NCBI GenBank assembly: GCA_946800325.1
Contig: OX326958.1
Span: 2,800,001 to 2,864,000, forward strand
DNA length: 64,000 nucleotides
Direction: 5' to 3'
Source: Luzula sylvatica
Lineage: Eukaryota; Streptophyta; Magnoliopsida; Poales; Juncaceae
Positions 1 to 10,536 of this stretch are shown here, one piece after another. A program made the position numbers and the translations under genes. The notes beneath the pieces were generated by a model. The model searched no databases. It was given only the letters and a program-made list of their open reading frames with translations, and had not been told where the DNA came from. Positions within the stretch are counted from its first letter, which is position 1. Each line of letters opens with the position of its first letter.

Positions 1-2173
1 ATTTGAACCATTCAAATTGGATTTTCCTACTGAAAGATATGACCACGAATGTACGCTTACATTCGTTTATCCTTGTGTACACTTTTACGGTTGATCCTGA
101 AACTGTATTTCCTTCAGTCTCCCACTCAATTTCAGATCTACCTAAAAGGTACTCATGCATATCCAATATGCACGATTTTAGAGAATATAGCTCGCGTATC
201 ATATACCAAGCTACGCACATCTTATGTGCCAACTTTATAATCAAGCCCGACTTAGTACGACTCGTTGTGTGACCAAATAGGTTCGGTTAACAATGGCAAT
301 AGGCTGTTTCCATAGCACTACAAGCCCATGAGCGGGATCTAGTCACTCCATCATGGCTACCCATATTAACACGAAGAATGATTGTGATCATTGTACCTAT
401 CTCGAATAGCGGTCATTAGTTCTCTTGTTAGCGATATCCGTTAATCAAAAGACATGGTGGTAGTCATACTTATATTTTGATTAACTATACTTATTCCTCG
501 TTTCCGAACTGATTTAACAAATTCAATCGATATTAACCGTTAATATCATTGACCAAGGCCTTGGTTTTCGTTAATCAATTCATCGAGTGGCCTAAGAGAT
601 ATCTCTTCCTTTCAGAATAAACAATTCCTATCTTGGAGACTCACATTGAATTTCGTGTTTCGGACAATACCCAATGATGACCGTTTTAGCTCCCTGTTAC
701 GATGAGCGTAAGATCATATCAAAGCATTGTGTTATGCACGTAACGCAATCAATGGTCCCCTCAAGTATGAAGAACCTAATACCCTACTCGTCGCAAGTCC
801 ATCTATAATGACTAAACCATGTCATGGTCTCGCGGCTTCGGTCATATCCAATATATGTCACCTAGCATATATCTACGTTCCCGATTCGACAAACACCTTT
901 GTCCTATGATTAGCAAAACATAATCATCTCCTCGGCTAACGTACTAGTGTACATGTTCAGTCTATTATCTGATAATGTAAATGCTTCACTCTTAAGCAAA
1001 CTGAATCATGACTAGGGATGTTTAGAAATGAAACTTTAAGTGTGACGGTTTCGCTGCACATAGTCCTCAACTATGTCGACGTCCACACAAGTTCAAATCA
1101 GGGTTCATGTAATCAAATTACACAACCCGCACACAATTTTCATATAAGGTGAATGCATAAAAATTTAAGTAAACAAAATTTTTAAAATGCACTCATATGG
1201 ATTAAGTATTGGGGCGATGCAACGTTTACCTATGGGTATCTCCATACCCACAACCTGCGAGGACTATCGTATTAGATAACTACACTCTACTCTCTTCTTC
1301 CTCCTCTAGGTATCTCATACCCATAGTCATCGCATGACATTCACGCGCGACTAGAGAGAGCGGTTTTGTAAACGGTTCCGCACGTTGCCGCTAGTGTTAA
1401 TCTTCTTAAGGTTTGGAACATTTCCATATACCTATGATCACATCTTTTCACAAAATTTCACGGATCAAATGAAATTTTTTGAATATTGGCTAGAAGTGGT
1501 TGTGACCTCGGCATTTTTGACTTGTACTATTGCGTCTCACGCAATCCACAACCATAAATCCGATAACTCGTGACTACTCGAGTTTGGTCATGTATCCTTG
1601 ATCAATACCACTTCCTTTTGTGATTCCTAACCACAATATACTCGCCTCCGTAAATAGAATCATTAATTATTGGTCATGTGGAACCTTTTCCCATAACCAT
1701 GTTTTCGTTTAAGCAAATCATGTACACACTTTGTGATCAAAAATCGTGCTACATATTTGGACGTGCCATATTATGTAGAATATATAATCATCATATGATT
1801 TCGATCTATCATCATTAGCCACGACAAATCCGTATTTATCGGCTTATGATATAGCCTACTTGATCTACAAAAAAGTCATTTGTGTGTCCGACTCGTATTC
1901 ATCAACTCTTGATGAAGTCGTGTCAACTTTCATCGGCTCAATGTTCATTTTTTCAGATCTCGAACTCTTTCAAGATTTATTCTACTCCCACTAGCCCGCG
2001 TAGAGGTAAATGACATCAAGTTCCAAACTTGTGCGCATTATGTCCTCCTCCAAGAAGGGATCTCTTCGAGCCACGAAAATCTTATTTTCGTCGGGACGTT
2101 AGAACTAATACCCTTTAGTTTCCTTAAGAATATATGATAAACGAACAATTTTCAGATTTGGAATCGAGTTTAT

Positions 2174-2377
2174 TCAAAATAAATTTCGAAATATACTCAC
2201 ATCCTGAAATATGTACAAATGACAACTTCGGAACCATTCCGATCCATATCTCATATGGCGTCTTTTGTACCGATTAGAAGGTTTATGGTCCATATCATAT
2301 ATGCAACCATTCATTAGTGCCGCTGTCTCAAAGGCGTATCCCCAAAACATTTTTGGGAGATCCGTTTGACTTATCAT
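2174..2377 (-). pseudogene. Copia integrase fragment
   Basis: The minus-strand frame contains SQTDLPKMFWGYAFETAA, the conserved stretch at the end of the Copia integrase core (usually SxTDLPxxFWGYAxETA). The frame breaks on both sides. It is a remnant of the pol gene of the surrounding element and has no function of its own. Confidence 0.8.
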
Positions 2378-2869
2378 TTATCGAACCATGTCCAACATGC
2401 GTTCAATTCCTCTTTTCGGACACATCTCAATGTTCCGAAATGAAAATAATCGTGAAACGATTTCACAATCATGAATGATAATCAATATTTATAACTCAAA
2501 TATCGCCTCTTCGATCCTATCGAATTGCGTAGCTCAAATACTTGCCTCCTCGATCCCATCAAAAGGGCTTTGATTTTCTTGCTAAGTCGATTTTGTATTT
2601 TTGTTGTTGAAACCCTTTGAACCTTTCAAAAAATCTCCGTTGCGGCACGCATTAAACAGATATTATCATATCTACTTTAATCGTCCGTAAACGTAACAAA
2701 ATACCGATAGCCTCCTCTTGCCTCGGAATTTATCGGATCTTTTACATCTTAATGTAATTTCCAATAATTCGTTGAATCTTTCTCCAACCTTTGGAGAATG
2801 ATGCACTTTGTCGTCTTTGCCTAATAAATAAGTATCGCGTTTAACCAATTGAATCTAATTAGATTGATT

Positions 2870-3061
2870 CTAGCAATCCATCATATGGAATCTAGATACG
2901 CGTATCTCGTTTATATGGCCCTGATGGCAACGCCAAAAGAAGCAATCAACTTCTAGGTTTAATCCTCCTCGGATTTCACCGTTCTTTGAGTCATTAGTTT
3001 GGACAACTCTTTGTCCGAACTTTCTGTTTGGAAAACATTTTCCCAAAATACCCTTAGACAT
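2870..3061 (-). pseudogene. Copia GAG-pre-integrase fragment
   Basis: The translation CFFWRCHQGHINEIRVSRFH resembles the GAG-pre-integrase motif (usually LWHxRLGHI...RxxxL) of Copia polyproteins. It lies upstream of the integrase fragment on the minus strand, which is the expected order. The frame is short and decayed. Confidence 0.6.
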
Positions 3062-4389
3062 TTATTTCTTTCGATCCCGCCTTTGAATTACAAGGACATC
3101 CACGCATCTCTATGCTTTGGATTCCCCGGACACTCCAAGCATCTCCTATTCAAATTTACATCGCATCACATGCAATTTCGGGATCGACTTATCTATCGAA
3201 TGCATATGATATTTGGTCACGAAGATCAAATCTCGTACCATCAACACACGAGTGTTAATCAAAGACCCATAAGGCGTCTCAAAATTAATATACTCTTTGA
3301 GCCGCATCGAACCATTCCACGCGTTCTAGCTCTTGAAACTATTTCATGAGCGTTGTGTTTTACTTTCGTATGCACCCGAATTCTCAAAACAATTTTGAGA
3401 AATTTGCATCTATACATGCCACCACAAGACACGTAATCTCGTTCAATTTCTTCTTAAAGTTTATCGAACCCGGCTTTCTCTAAAGCCAAAGCCTCGAGCC
3501 CTGAATCTAACATTTCCGTGTCCAACACGTTCCTTTAAGTTTAAGAACTATTCTTTGACTATCAAGGTTAATCATGCTAATTCCGGCCCAAAAACAATGT
3601 ATCATATCGATCTCATCGATATATTTGGTGTTGCTAGAAAACATAATTCTAAATGGATGATGAAGATTAAACTCCTAACCGTGCGTACTTAATCTATATG
3701 CTTACATGATGAATATATGAATAGTGTTATTTTATCGAATCGATAACCCTCATACCGATACGGGACTCCAAGTCCATAACACCCAAGATCCATATTTCGC
3801 AATCCTCCCATAAGTGACTATGGCCGACAAATAGGATCTCGCTTATTTAGGTAGGATTATTATCCAATCGTATCATATACGACTCTTGAACCTTTATAGA
3901 ATTTCGGTGATGGATCGTATCATATACAATCCCAATTCCGTGTGTGCATTCTATCTATGCCCCGAACTCTAATCGGATTAGCTTGGACGGTTAAGTCACA
4001 ACCATATCCAACGTATCGTTCAATTGAACTACTCACGTGCCCGACTATGGCCTGAACCCACGTGAGTCCCCAATTAACGCTTACCACCCGCATCAATACA
4101 TACAATAATACGTTTCCGACTATGGCCTGAAACAACGCATTATGTCATACCAATCTCGATGGATGTGGACATAGAAGGCATTTCCACGACTTAAATATTA
4201 TGAGGGATCATGCCTATGCATGTTTAAATAATTCGTGACATAATCATATTATATCACTATCACAAGATTTCTAAATGCATATGATTTATTTAGGGAGACT
4301 AATTATTCTAAATAAATACTAATCTATATGATAGTATGATTTAATTAATTGATTAGAGATAAAGATAGGCATAAAGGTATGTATATCTC

Positions 4390-5140
4390 ATATAGACATT
4401 TTTCAAACAGAAAACTGCATACACCCTTTCAGTAATCTGTCAGAACGAAAATTGTAAATTCCTCTGACAGAACATCAACTAACACAAAAGTTGTAGATAA
4501 TCTTATTATCTTTCCAACCCAATTTGGCCCAGCCCAATTGGAGTCCGGACCCGAAAGTTACGGCCGTTTTACTGACTATATGTCAAACTGTCGCACCCTT
4601 TCGGTATTGCATTAGAACGACACTGATACTTCGCTCAAATGAAATATATTACAACATGAAAGTTCTAGATAATCTTATTATCTAACTAATCCAATTTGAA
4701 CCATTCAAATCGGACTTTCCTACTGAAAGTTATACCTGTTTTAGTAAAATACGAACAAACGAAAAGGTAAGTATATCCAATAGACACCTTTCCAACCAGA
4801 AAACTACAGACGCCTTTTCAGTATTCTGTTGAAACGAAAATATTAAATTGTTCCAAACGACTTTTAACGTGAACTCAAGTTCTAGATAATCTTATTATCT
4901 AACTAACCCAATTGGATTGGACTCAATTGGAGTTTCTATGCGACATATACGGACGTTTTAGTCTCTGTATGTCAAACAGTCGCACCCTTTCAGTATTCCA
5001 TACAAACGACACTGATAATTCGTTCAAATGAAAACACTTTCTGTATCAAAGTCATAGATAATCTCATTATATAACTACTCCAATTTGATCCAATCAATTT
5101 GGAGTTTCCCACTGAAAATTATCTTAGTTTTACTCACTGT
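4390..5140 (-). repeat. LTR-like tandem repeats inside the element 1 leader
   Basis: Four diverged units sit between the primer-binding site and gag. Each carries AGATAATCTTATTATCT or a near copy (about 4494, 4667, 4883, 5055) followed by words such as CCAATTTG and TACTGAAAG. Spacings are about 172, 216 and 172 bp. The same module occurs twice in the LTR itself, so leader and LTR share sequence. Confidence 0.75.
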
Positions 5141-5399
5141 TTCGTATTCTAATTTTCTGCAGATTTTGCCGTTTCTTCCGTTTTCGCTCGTTTCTAAAAC
5201 GATAAATCATGAAATTTTTTCACGATAATTCCTAGATACTCTCAATCAACTTTTGATTGATCTCTAGTGAATTCTACTTGTGATTTTTAACGAAATTGGA
5301 ATCTCTATATCTATCATCATGCAAACGGGTACGAACTTTGATAATCCGTGCGTATATCGAATATACGACTATAATTCGACCCTCGAATCGATAGCGATC

Positions 5400-5411
5400 G
5401 CTCTGATACCA
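5400..5411 (-). other. Primer-binding site, initiator-Met tRNA type
   Basis: The minus strand reads TGGTATCAGAGC, the standard plant Copia primer-binding site complementary to the 3' end of initiator tRNA-Met. It sits one base inside the LTR boundary and fixes the element's direction. Confidence 0.9.
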
Positions 5412-5412
5412 C

Positions 5413-6424
5413 TGATGGAGATTCTACCCGGCCCCGGACCCGCGCAGCGGATATGTAGACCCGGTCCGGTTCCCCGATTCCCGAGATCACGCAATGACTT
5501 CGACGGGTACGATGCAAATAAGAAGATTAGATTCATATCAGTGCAAAATTGATTGCACACGAAGGGTTGATTGCTATTCTTCTTTTCCGTGTCACGTTGG
5601 TGACAATCCGCGCGTCCCACACCACGCGTCTTTCACCGTTCGTTAACGTCGCCGATTCACTCGATTTCGTCTCCGACAGAAATTACTCGTTCGAATCGAT
5701 CACAACCGAAAGAGCCCCCAATCGTGACTCCTCTACGTGTATCCACCTTGACTCGTAAGACGTCGGTCACGGGTGCAACTGCCTAGACGATGCACCGGCG
5801 AACTTGCTTGATTGTTTGATTCTCTATACCGGAAAACACCTTTTCACGGTTTCTCTCTCTTTACACCCTTTCTCTCTCTAGAAAGTTGTCTTACAATTCT
5901 CTGGAATATTCTGAATTAATTAACTGAATCCACCATTGAGATGAGAGAGAATTATCCTATTTATATCACATAGGATTAGGATGGGCCAAAAGACATGTAT
6001 ATCCAATATACACTCTTTCACACAGAAAGTTGCATGTATCTGTCCAGTATTATGTCCATACGAAATTGGTATATTCCGCTGACAGAAAATCAACCAACAC
6101 GAAAGTTGTAGATAATCTTATTATCTACACGACCCAATTTGGTCCGGCCCAATTGGAGTTCGTATGCAAAAGTTATGACTGTTTTACTAACTGTATGTCA
6201 AACTGTTGCACCCTTTCGGTATTTCATATAAACGACACTAATACTTCGTTCATATGAAATATATTTCTATATGAAGGTTGTAGATAATCTTATTATCTAT
6301 CTAACCCAATTTGAACCATTCAAATTGGATTTTCCTACTGAAAGATATGACCACGAATGTACGCTTACATTCGTTTATCCTTGTGTACACTTTTACGGTT
6401 GATCCTGAAACTGTATTTCCTTCA
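5413..6424 (-). repeat. 5' LTR of Copia element 1
   Basis: A 1012-bp terminal repeat. On the minus strand it starts TGAAGGAAATACAG and ends in CA next to the primer-binding site. The 116 bases at its outer end are repeated at 1-116. The same LTR family recurs as solo LTRs at 23483-25425 and 23666-24709. It contains two copies of the palindrome AGATAATCTTATTATCT near 6111 and 6283. Short open frames inside it are chance frames. Confidence 0.87.
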
Positions 6425-6968
6425 TGAGCCCACTGGAGGTAGTTTTGCCCATCGAGTTTATGAGACGTGATATGTAAGGACGAGAGATCACTCCCGGAAA
6501 AAGGAGCAAGAGAGTTGGATGTGCGGCCATGACCAGCAGAGTTGCTACCGGTACTTTCTCCAGTTGAAACGGACCATAAAGGACTGTGGGAGCAAGAAGA
6601 AAATAAGAGGAAGAGCCAACTAGGATAAATAAAAAACCGTTCTTAGATCATTTTCGCTCTGATACCATATAGAAAAGTTGGAGAGAAAAGGTGAATTATT
6701 CTGATAATTAAAGAGATGTTTTCTTCTCCTTTTATAGGTACAAATCATATTTCAAAAGAGTAAATACTCTGCCATCTAAACTAGGAAACTGAATAACAAA
6801 GATATCCTATAAATAAAAGGAAATATTCTGCCTCTAAACTAGGAAACTGAATGACAAAGATATCCTATAAATAAAGCATGTATTAACCTCAAATATAAAG
6901 AGAATCACAGCTGTGTATAATTCCCTAATAATCTGGATTCCTCTAATTCGACTCCGGATTCTTCTACA
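6425..6968 (-). mobile_element. 5' end of a second Copia element, interrupted by element 1
   Basis: The minus strand shows an LTR of about 300 bp (6668-6968, starting TGTAGAAG), then a TGGTATCAGAGC primer site at 6656-6667. The leader then runs into a gag start whose conceptual translation contains ITSHKLDGQNYLQWA. That motif is the conserved N-terminus of Copia gag (UBN2-type, usually KLxGxNYxxWS). The frame stops at 6425, where element 1 begins, so element 1 jumped into this gag gene. The LTR's outer boundary at 6968 is confirmed because the paralogous segment at 12257 continues without it. The LTR contains an internal duplication of about 60 bp (AAACTAGGAAACTGAAT units). Confidence 0.8.
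6656..6667 (-). other. Primer-binding site of the second Copia element
   Basis: The minus strand reads TGGTATCAGAGC, the same initiator-Met tRNA primer site as in element 1. It lies directly inside the short LTR at 6668-6968. Confidence 0.85.
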
Positions 6969-7089
6969 CACCAAAATTAAACAGAATTACACTTTTGGTA
7001 ATTAATATAGGTAGAGCCCACTCAAATTATTGCTATATCAAGATATTCAGTGAGGGTGATGTTTCTGGTATTATTTCCATGGGTGCAGA

Positions 7090-7831
7090 TAGGGATGTCA
7101 ACGGGGCGGGTCGGGTTCGTGTAAGCCTTCTCCATATCCGAACCCGAATTTTCGAGTATTACCTGAACCCGAACCCAAAATACCCGCGGGTTTAAAATGA
7201 TACCCGAACCCGAATTCGCGGGTAACGGGTATACCCGCGGGTATGCCCGTAACCCAAAATCGTCAGGAACAGCGAAATCGTCAGGAGCAGGGAAATCGCG
7301 TCGTCCAGTGGAGTAGTGTCGTCGTCCACGTCAGGAGCAGCGTCGTCATCGTCCACGCCAGGAGCAGCGTCGTCGTCGTCAGGATACAGCCGTAAGCGGA
7401 TGAGGAGGCAAGGAAACGACCGTCAGGTGAGAATTTTACGGCGGATACGGCACGACGGTGGCTAGTGAGGGTAGTTTGGAGCGTGTAAGGATGATGAGCG
7501 GTTTGGTTTTGGGTATTGGATTGAGAGGAAGCTGGAAGGTCGCCATTGTTAGGGTTTACGAAGGAAAGAAAGAAACGGGAGCGTAATTTATGAAGGGTTT
7601 AGATCTAATCATCGCTTAATTTTGTAATTAGGGTTTCGGATAATTTTCGGGTACGGGTTCGGGTTACCCGCGGGACGGGTAGTACTCCGCCCGAACCCGA
7701 CCCGAACCCGAATCGGATATTTTGTTTTCGGGTAATACCCGACCCGCGGGTATTTGTTTCGGGTAATACCGGCCCCGCTCGGGTCGGGTACCCGCGGATT
7801 TCGGGTTTTACCCGACCCATTGACATCCCTA
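7090..7831. mobile_element. hAT-like non-autonomous element, 742 bp
   Basis: The ends are TAGGGATGTCAA and TTGACATCCCTA, a perfect 12-bp inverted repeat. The element is flanked by the 8-bp duplication GGTGCAGA (7082-7089 and 7832-7839). The subterminal parts are full of CGGGTA/TACCCG words and the centre has GTCGTC-rich repeats. The paralogous segment at 12370 has one uninterrupted GGTGCAGAG, the empty site. An 8-bp target duplication is the hAT signature. No transposase is encoded. Confidence 0.9.
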
Positions 7832-8041
7832 GGTGCAGAGTTTTTTTATTTCATTATATAAATTCATTTGTGTACTGTTTTAAAATATATTTTGGAGATT
7901 TTTAGAAAATCAAATTATACATTAATGACGTTTATTACTATCATTCGTTATATTCATATTGGACCAAATTCATTTAATAAATTATTATTTCACTTTAAGT
8001 TCGAGATTAAACAAGCTATTAATATTATAACATAATTTAAT

Positions 8042-8165
8042 ATGGCAACGATTGTCCGCAATAAGGTCATTGCGCCGCAATTGTGCCCGCAAACGCAATC
8101 CGCTGCAAAAAAGATCCGATCGCAATGGACCGCAATATCGCAATTTAAAACATTAATGTTAAATA
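8042..8165. repeat. GCAAT-rich repeat fragment
   Basis: A short stretch dense in CGCAAT/ATTGCG words ending CGCAATTTAAAACATT. A related inverted stretch starts at about 17045 in the neighbouring block. It looks like the end of a degenerate hAT-like element. Boundaries are uncertain. Confidence 0.35.
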
Positions 8166-8169
8166 AACT

Positions 8170-8690
8170 CCTCATCGGCATAGCTCATTGCGACTCTTTA
8201 TCAAAATCAAGCTTAAAAAGCCAACGCACCCCTAGTGCAAAGTTTTGTAATTTGAGGACTAAAACCCCCAACCCTCCTCCGTTAATTTTAGGTAGACACA
8301 CTCTTCTCCATTTTACATGGCAATGGCCACCAAGAACCTTATTACTACCCTTCCAAAAAAAGACTCTCACTAGTTTAGTAATTTCATTTATAACCCCTTG
8401 CGGTAAAATGAAGTTTTGCATGTAGTAATTATGAATTGCCCCAAGTACCGCTTTGACTAAGGTGGTGCAACCTCCTAGTGAAATTAGTTTATTCCTCGAA
8501 TTGCCAATTCTTTTGTTGATTTTGTCAATAATAAGTCTAGATGTGAACTTGCTCGGTTTTTTGTAAGATAGTGATAACCCTAAGTACTTTAATGGTAGAG
8601 AGTTATTTTGAAATTTTGTTAGTGCTGAGACGTGCATATGCAAAAACATCAGGGATGGCGATTGGGACAAAACAATTGAGTTATTTTATG
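8170..8690 (-). pseudogene. LINE reverse-transcriptase C-terminal fragment (copy A)
   Basis: The minus-strand translation contains LPLKYLGLSLSYKKPSKF, LIDKINKRIGNSRNKLISLGG and VKAVLGAIHNYYMQNFILP. It ends with WRRVCLPKINGGGLGV. This is the region after the palm domain in plant L1-type LINEs. The fragment has no catalytic motif and no 5' part. A shorter copy lies at 18155-18545, so it was carried along in the segmental duplication. Confidence 0.85.
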
Positions 8691-8694
8691 ATTT

Positions 8695-8835
8695 TGTTTT
8701 CAGGCGGAGTGCCAATGGGAGTTTGCAAGAATGCGGGGCAGCCGAATCAACCGCCAACAGAGCATGGAAGTGTTTTTTCAGGGACTCGTTTCCATGTTCG
8801 AGTAGTAGTCTGCGAGATTTTTGGATTTGATTGAT
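8695..8835 (+). other. Exon-like conserved piece, unidentified (copy A)
   Basis: A CAG acceptor-like site ending near 8702 is followed by an open stretch rich in non-repetitive codons. The stretch closes with tandem TAG codons in one frame or with TGA near 8831 in another. A near-identical copy at 18573-18700 has a one-base deletion. I do not recognise the protein. It may be the last exon of a host gene caught up in the rearrangement. Confidence 0.25.
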
Positions 8836-9022
8836 ATTGTAGTGTGTTCAGTATCTTTATTCTTGGTTCGTTTTTGTAGTTATTTTTTTTTTATCGTGTT
8901 TATGTTTTCTGATGAAATGGAGGGTGTTTAGTTTTTGGAGAACTGGAGTAGGGATGATAGCAATTAAAGTTGTGAGAGTTAATTAGTTCATGTATTTTAA
9001 AATGAATTATAATTATAATTAT

Positions 9023-9050
9023 ACTAGGTGAATACTCGCGCTACACGGCG
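9023..9050 (-). mobile_element. Helitron-like 3' terminus (block A)
   Basis: On the minus strand a small hairpin (CGCCGTGTAGCGCG) is followed about 10 bases later by CTAGT (9023-9027) and then an A/T target. This fits the 3' end rule of plant Helitrons (stem-loop then CTRRT). The paralogue at 18891-18916 has a better stem, CGCG-CTA-CGCG on the plus strand. The 5' end was not found. Confidence 0.5.
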
Positions 9051-9095
9051 AAAAATTTATATATGTTTCTCATTATAATACAAACTACACGAGTC

Positions 9096-9582
9096 AAGGG
9101 ATGTCAATGGGTCGGGTAAAACCCGAACGGGGCGGATAATACCCGAAAAAAAATACCTGCGGGTCGGGTATTACCCGAAAAAAATACCCGCTCCGGGTTC
9201 GGGTACGGGGATAAAATTTTACCCGCGGGTATACCGAATCCGAACCCGACCCCGAAAATACCCGAAATATACCCGAAAAATACCCGAAAATACTCAATGA
9301 TATGAAAATTTGTGGTATTTTATGGATTAATTATTTGTAATATTTGTATTTATAATGTGTTTTGTACAAATTGTTTATTTTATGTATACAAAATTATTGA
9401 TGATTTTACGTATTTGTATAATAATTTATAATTTTTTTGTTTTTTTATTTTGTATTGATTATTTTCGGGTAACGGGTTCGGGTTCGGGTATGGTTTTTTA
9501 CCCGCGGGTATTTTGGATTCAGGTTCGGGTTCGGGTATGGGGGAGGCTTACCCGAACCCGACCCGCCCCGTTGACATTCCTA
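9096..9582. mobile_element. hAT-like non-autonomous element, 487 bp
   Basis: The ends are AAGGGATGTCAA and TTGACATTCCTA, near-perfect inverted repeats of the TAGGGATGTCAA family. The 8-bp duplication CACGAGTC lies at 9088-9095 and 9583-9590. The interior is rich in CGGGTA words. The paralogous position near 18957 reads ACACGAGTTTGTATC without the insert. Confidence 0.88.
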
Positions 9583-9726
9583 CACGAGTCTGTATCTCCT
9601 AATATAAAGCCTAACGAGCAACCCTCTTCGTGCCTTCATCATCACCATAAACAAATATTGTGATGATATAGTAACTCACCTTTTTACATGATATTAATTG
9701 TTTGTTAAAAAAATTCAATTACTTTA

Positions 9727-10118
9727 GGGGGTGTTTGGTTGGAGCTTTGGATTTGGAATGCTTTGGAATACTCTCTTACGGATTCCATTGCCACGTTTGG
9801 TTTACACGCTCGGTAATAAATTAATGGCATACTCAATTCCCTAGGGAATATTTGATGGGAATATGATTACCACCAAAATTGGTGGCTTTTCTCCATTCCC
9901 ACGAGGCGGAAATACATTTTATTTTAATTTCCAAAAATAAATATTTCAAAGTTTCTATAAATAAACTCATTTTTACATTTTAGAGTATGACATGAAATAA
10001 ATAAACGTACCAACCAAACAAGGTATTAGAGTATGTCATGGAATAATATGTCTTGGCATGAGATTCCTTGGCATACTTCATGCCAAGGCATTCTCCAAAT
10101 CACGAACCAAACGGCCCC
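9727..10118. mobile_element. Tourist/PIF-Harbinger-like MITE, 392 bp
   Basis: The element starts GGGGGTGTTTGGTTGG and ends CCAAACGGCCCC, flanked by TTA on both sides (9724-9726 and 10119-10121). A 3-bp TTA duplication and GTTTGG-type ends fit Tourist-like MITEs. The paralogous site near 19095 reads straight through. Confidence 0.85.
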
Positions 10119-10536
10119 TTAATGTAATGCTTAAATAGATAATAAATCATCATTTGCATAATAAAAAATATCTAATTAGTTAAAAACTATATCCAAAGTA
10201 CTTTTTTAAAAATATTTTATCCTAGAATTGTCCAAATAACATGTTTATTTTAGTGTATTTCTCAGGTATTTAAGATTATAAATTATTATTTTCTGTAACC
10301 ATCTGGTTCAGCTCATCGCACCAACTTCATGTTTGTGAATCACATGCTTTTGAATTTTTTTCCAAATATAATAGAGCTTTTAAAGGTAACATAAATCAAT
10401 AATTAACAATTTTAAATTAAAACATGTAATAAGGTTAACGACTCGAGCCACATTAGACAGACTCTATGCACGACACACAATAACACTAAGTAGCGACATT
10501 CAAAAAATAAAGCAAGATTAAAATATATCAAATTGT
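10119..10536. other. 3' flank of MATH-BTB gene 1
   Basis: AT-rich sequence conserved in outline with 19100-19516 and 31720-32239, which are downstream of the other two MATH-BTB genes. It is likely to hold the 3' UTR. No other gene is visible. Confidence 0.5.

Larger units (their letters stand above)
1..6424 (-). mobile_element. Degenerate Ty1/Copia LTR retrotransposon 1 (3' LTR cut by window edge)
   Basis: The element reads on the minus strand. Its 5' LTR is 5413-6424. The first 116 bases of the window repeat the last 116 bases of that LTR, so they are the start of its 3' LTR. A primer-binding site complementary to initiator-Met tRNA (TGGTATCAGAGC on the minus strand) lies at 5400-5411, one base inside the LTR. 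A purine-rich tract (GAGTGGGAGAC on the minus strand) abuts the 3' LTR near 117-127. Recognisable pol pieces are a GAG-pre-integrase motif near 2870-2950 and an integrase piece at 2174-2377, in the order expected for Copia. No long reading frame survives, so the element is dead. Confidence 0.88.

Noticed and set aside
5280..5758. Several overlapping short frames of 66-90 aa
   Set aside because: They lie inside the LTR of Copia element 1. The same sequence in the solo LTRs does not keep the frames.
8042..8425. 127-aa plus-strand frame
   Set aside because: It is the antisense shadow of a LINE reverse-transcriptase fragment joined to a GCAAT-rich repeat.
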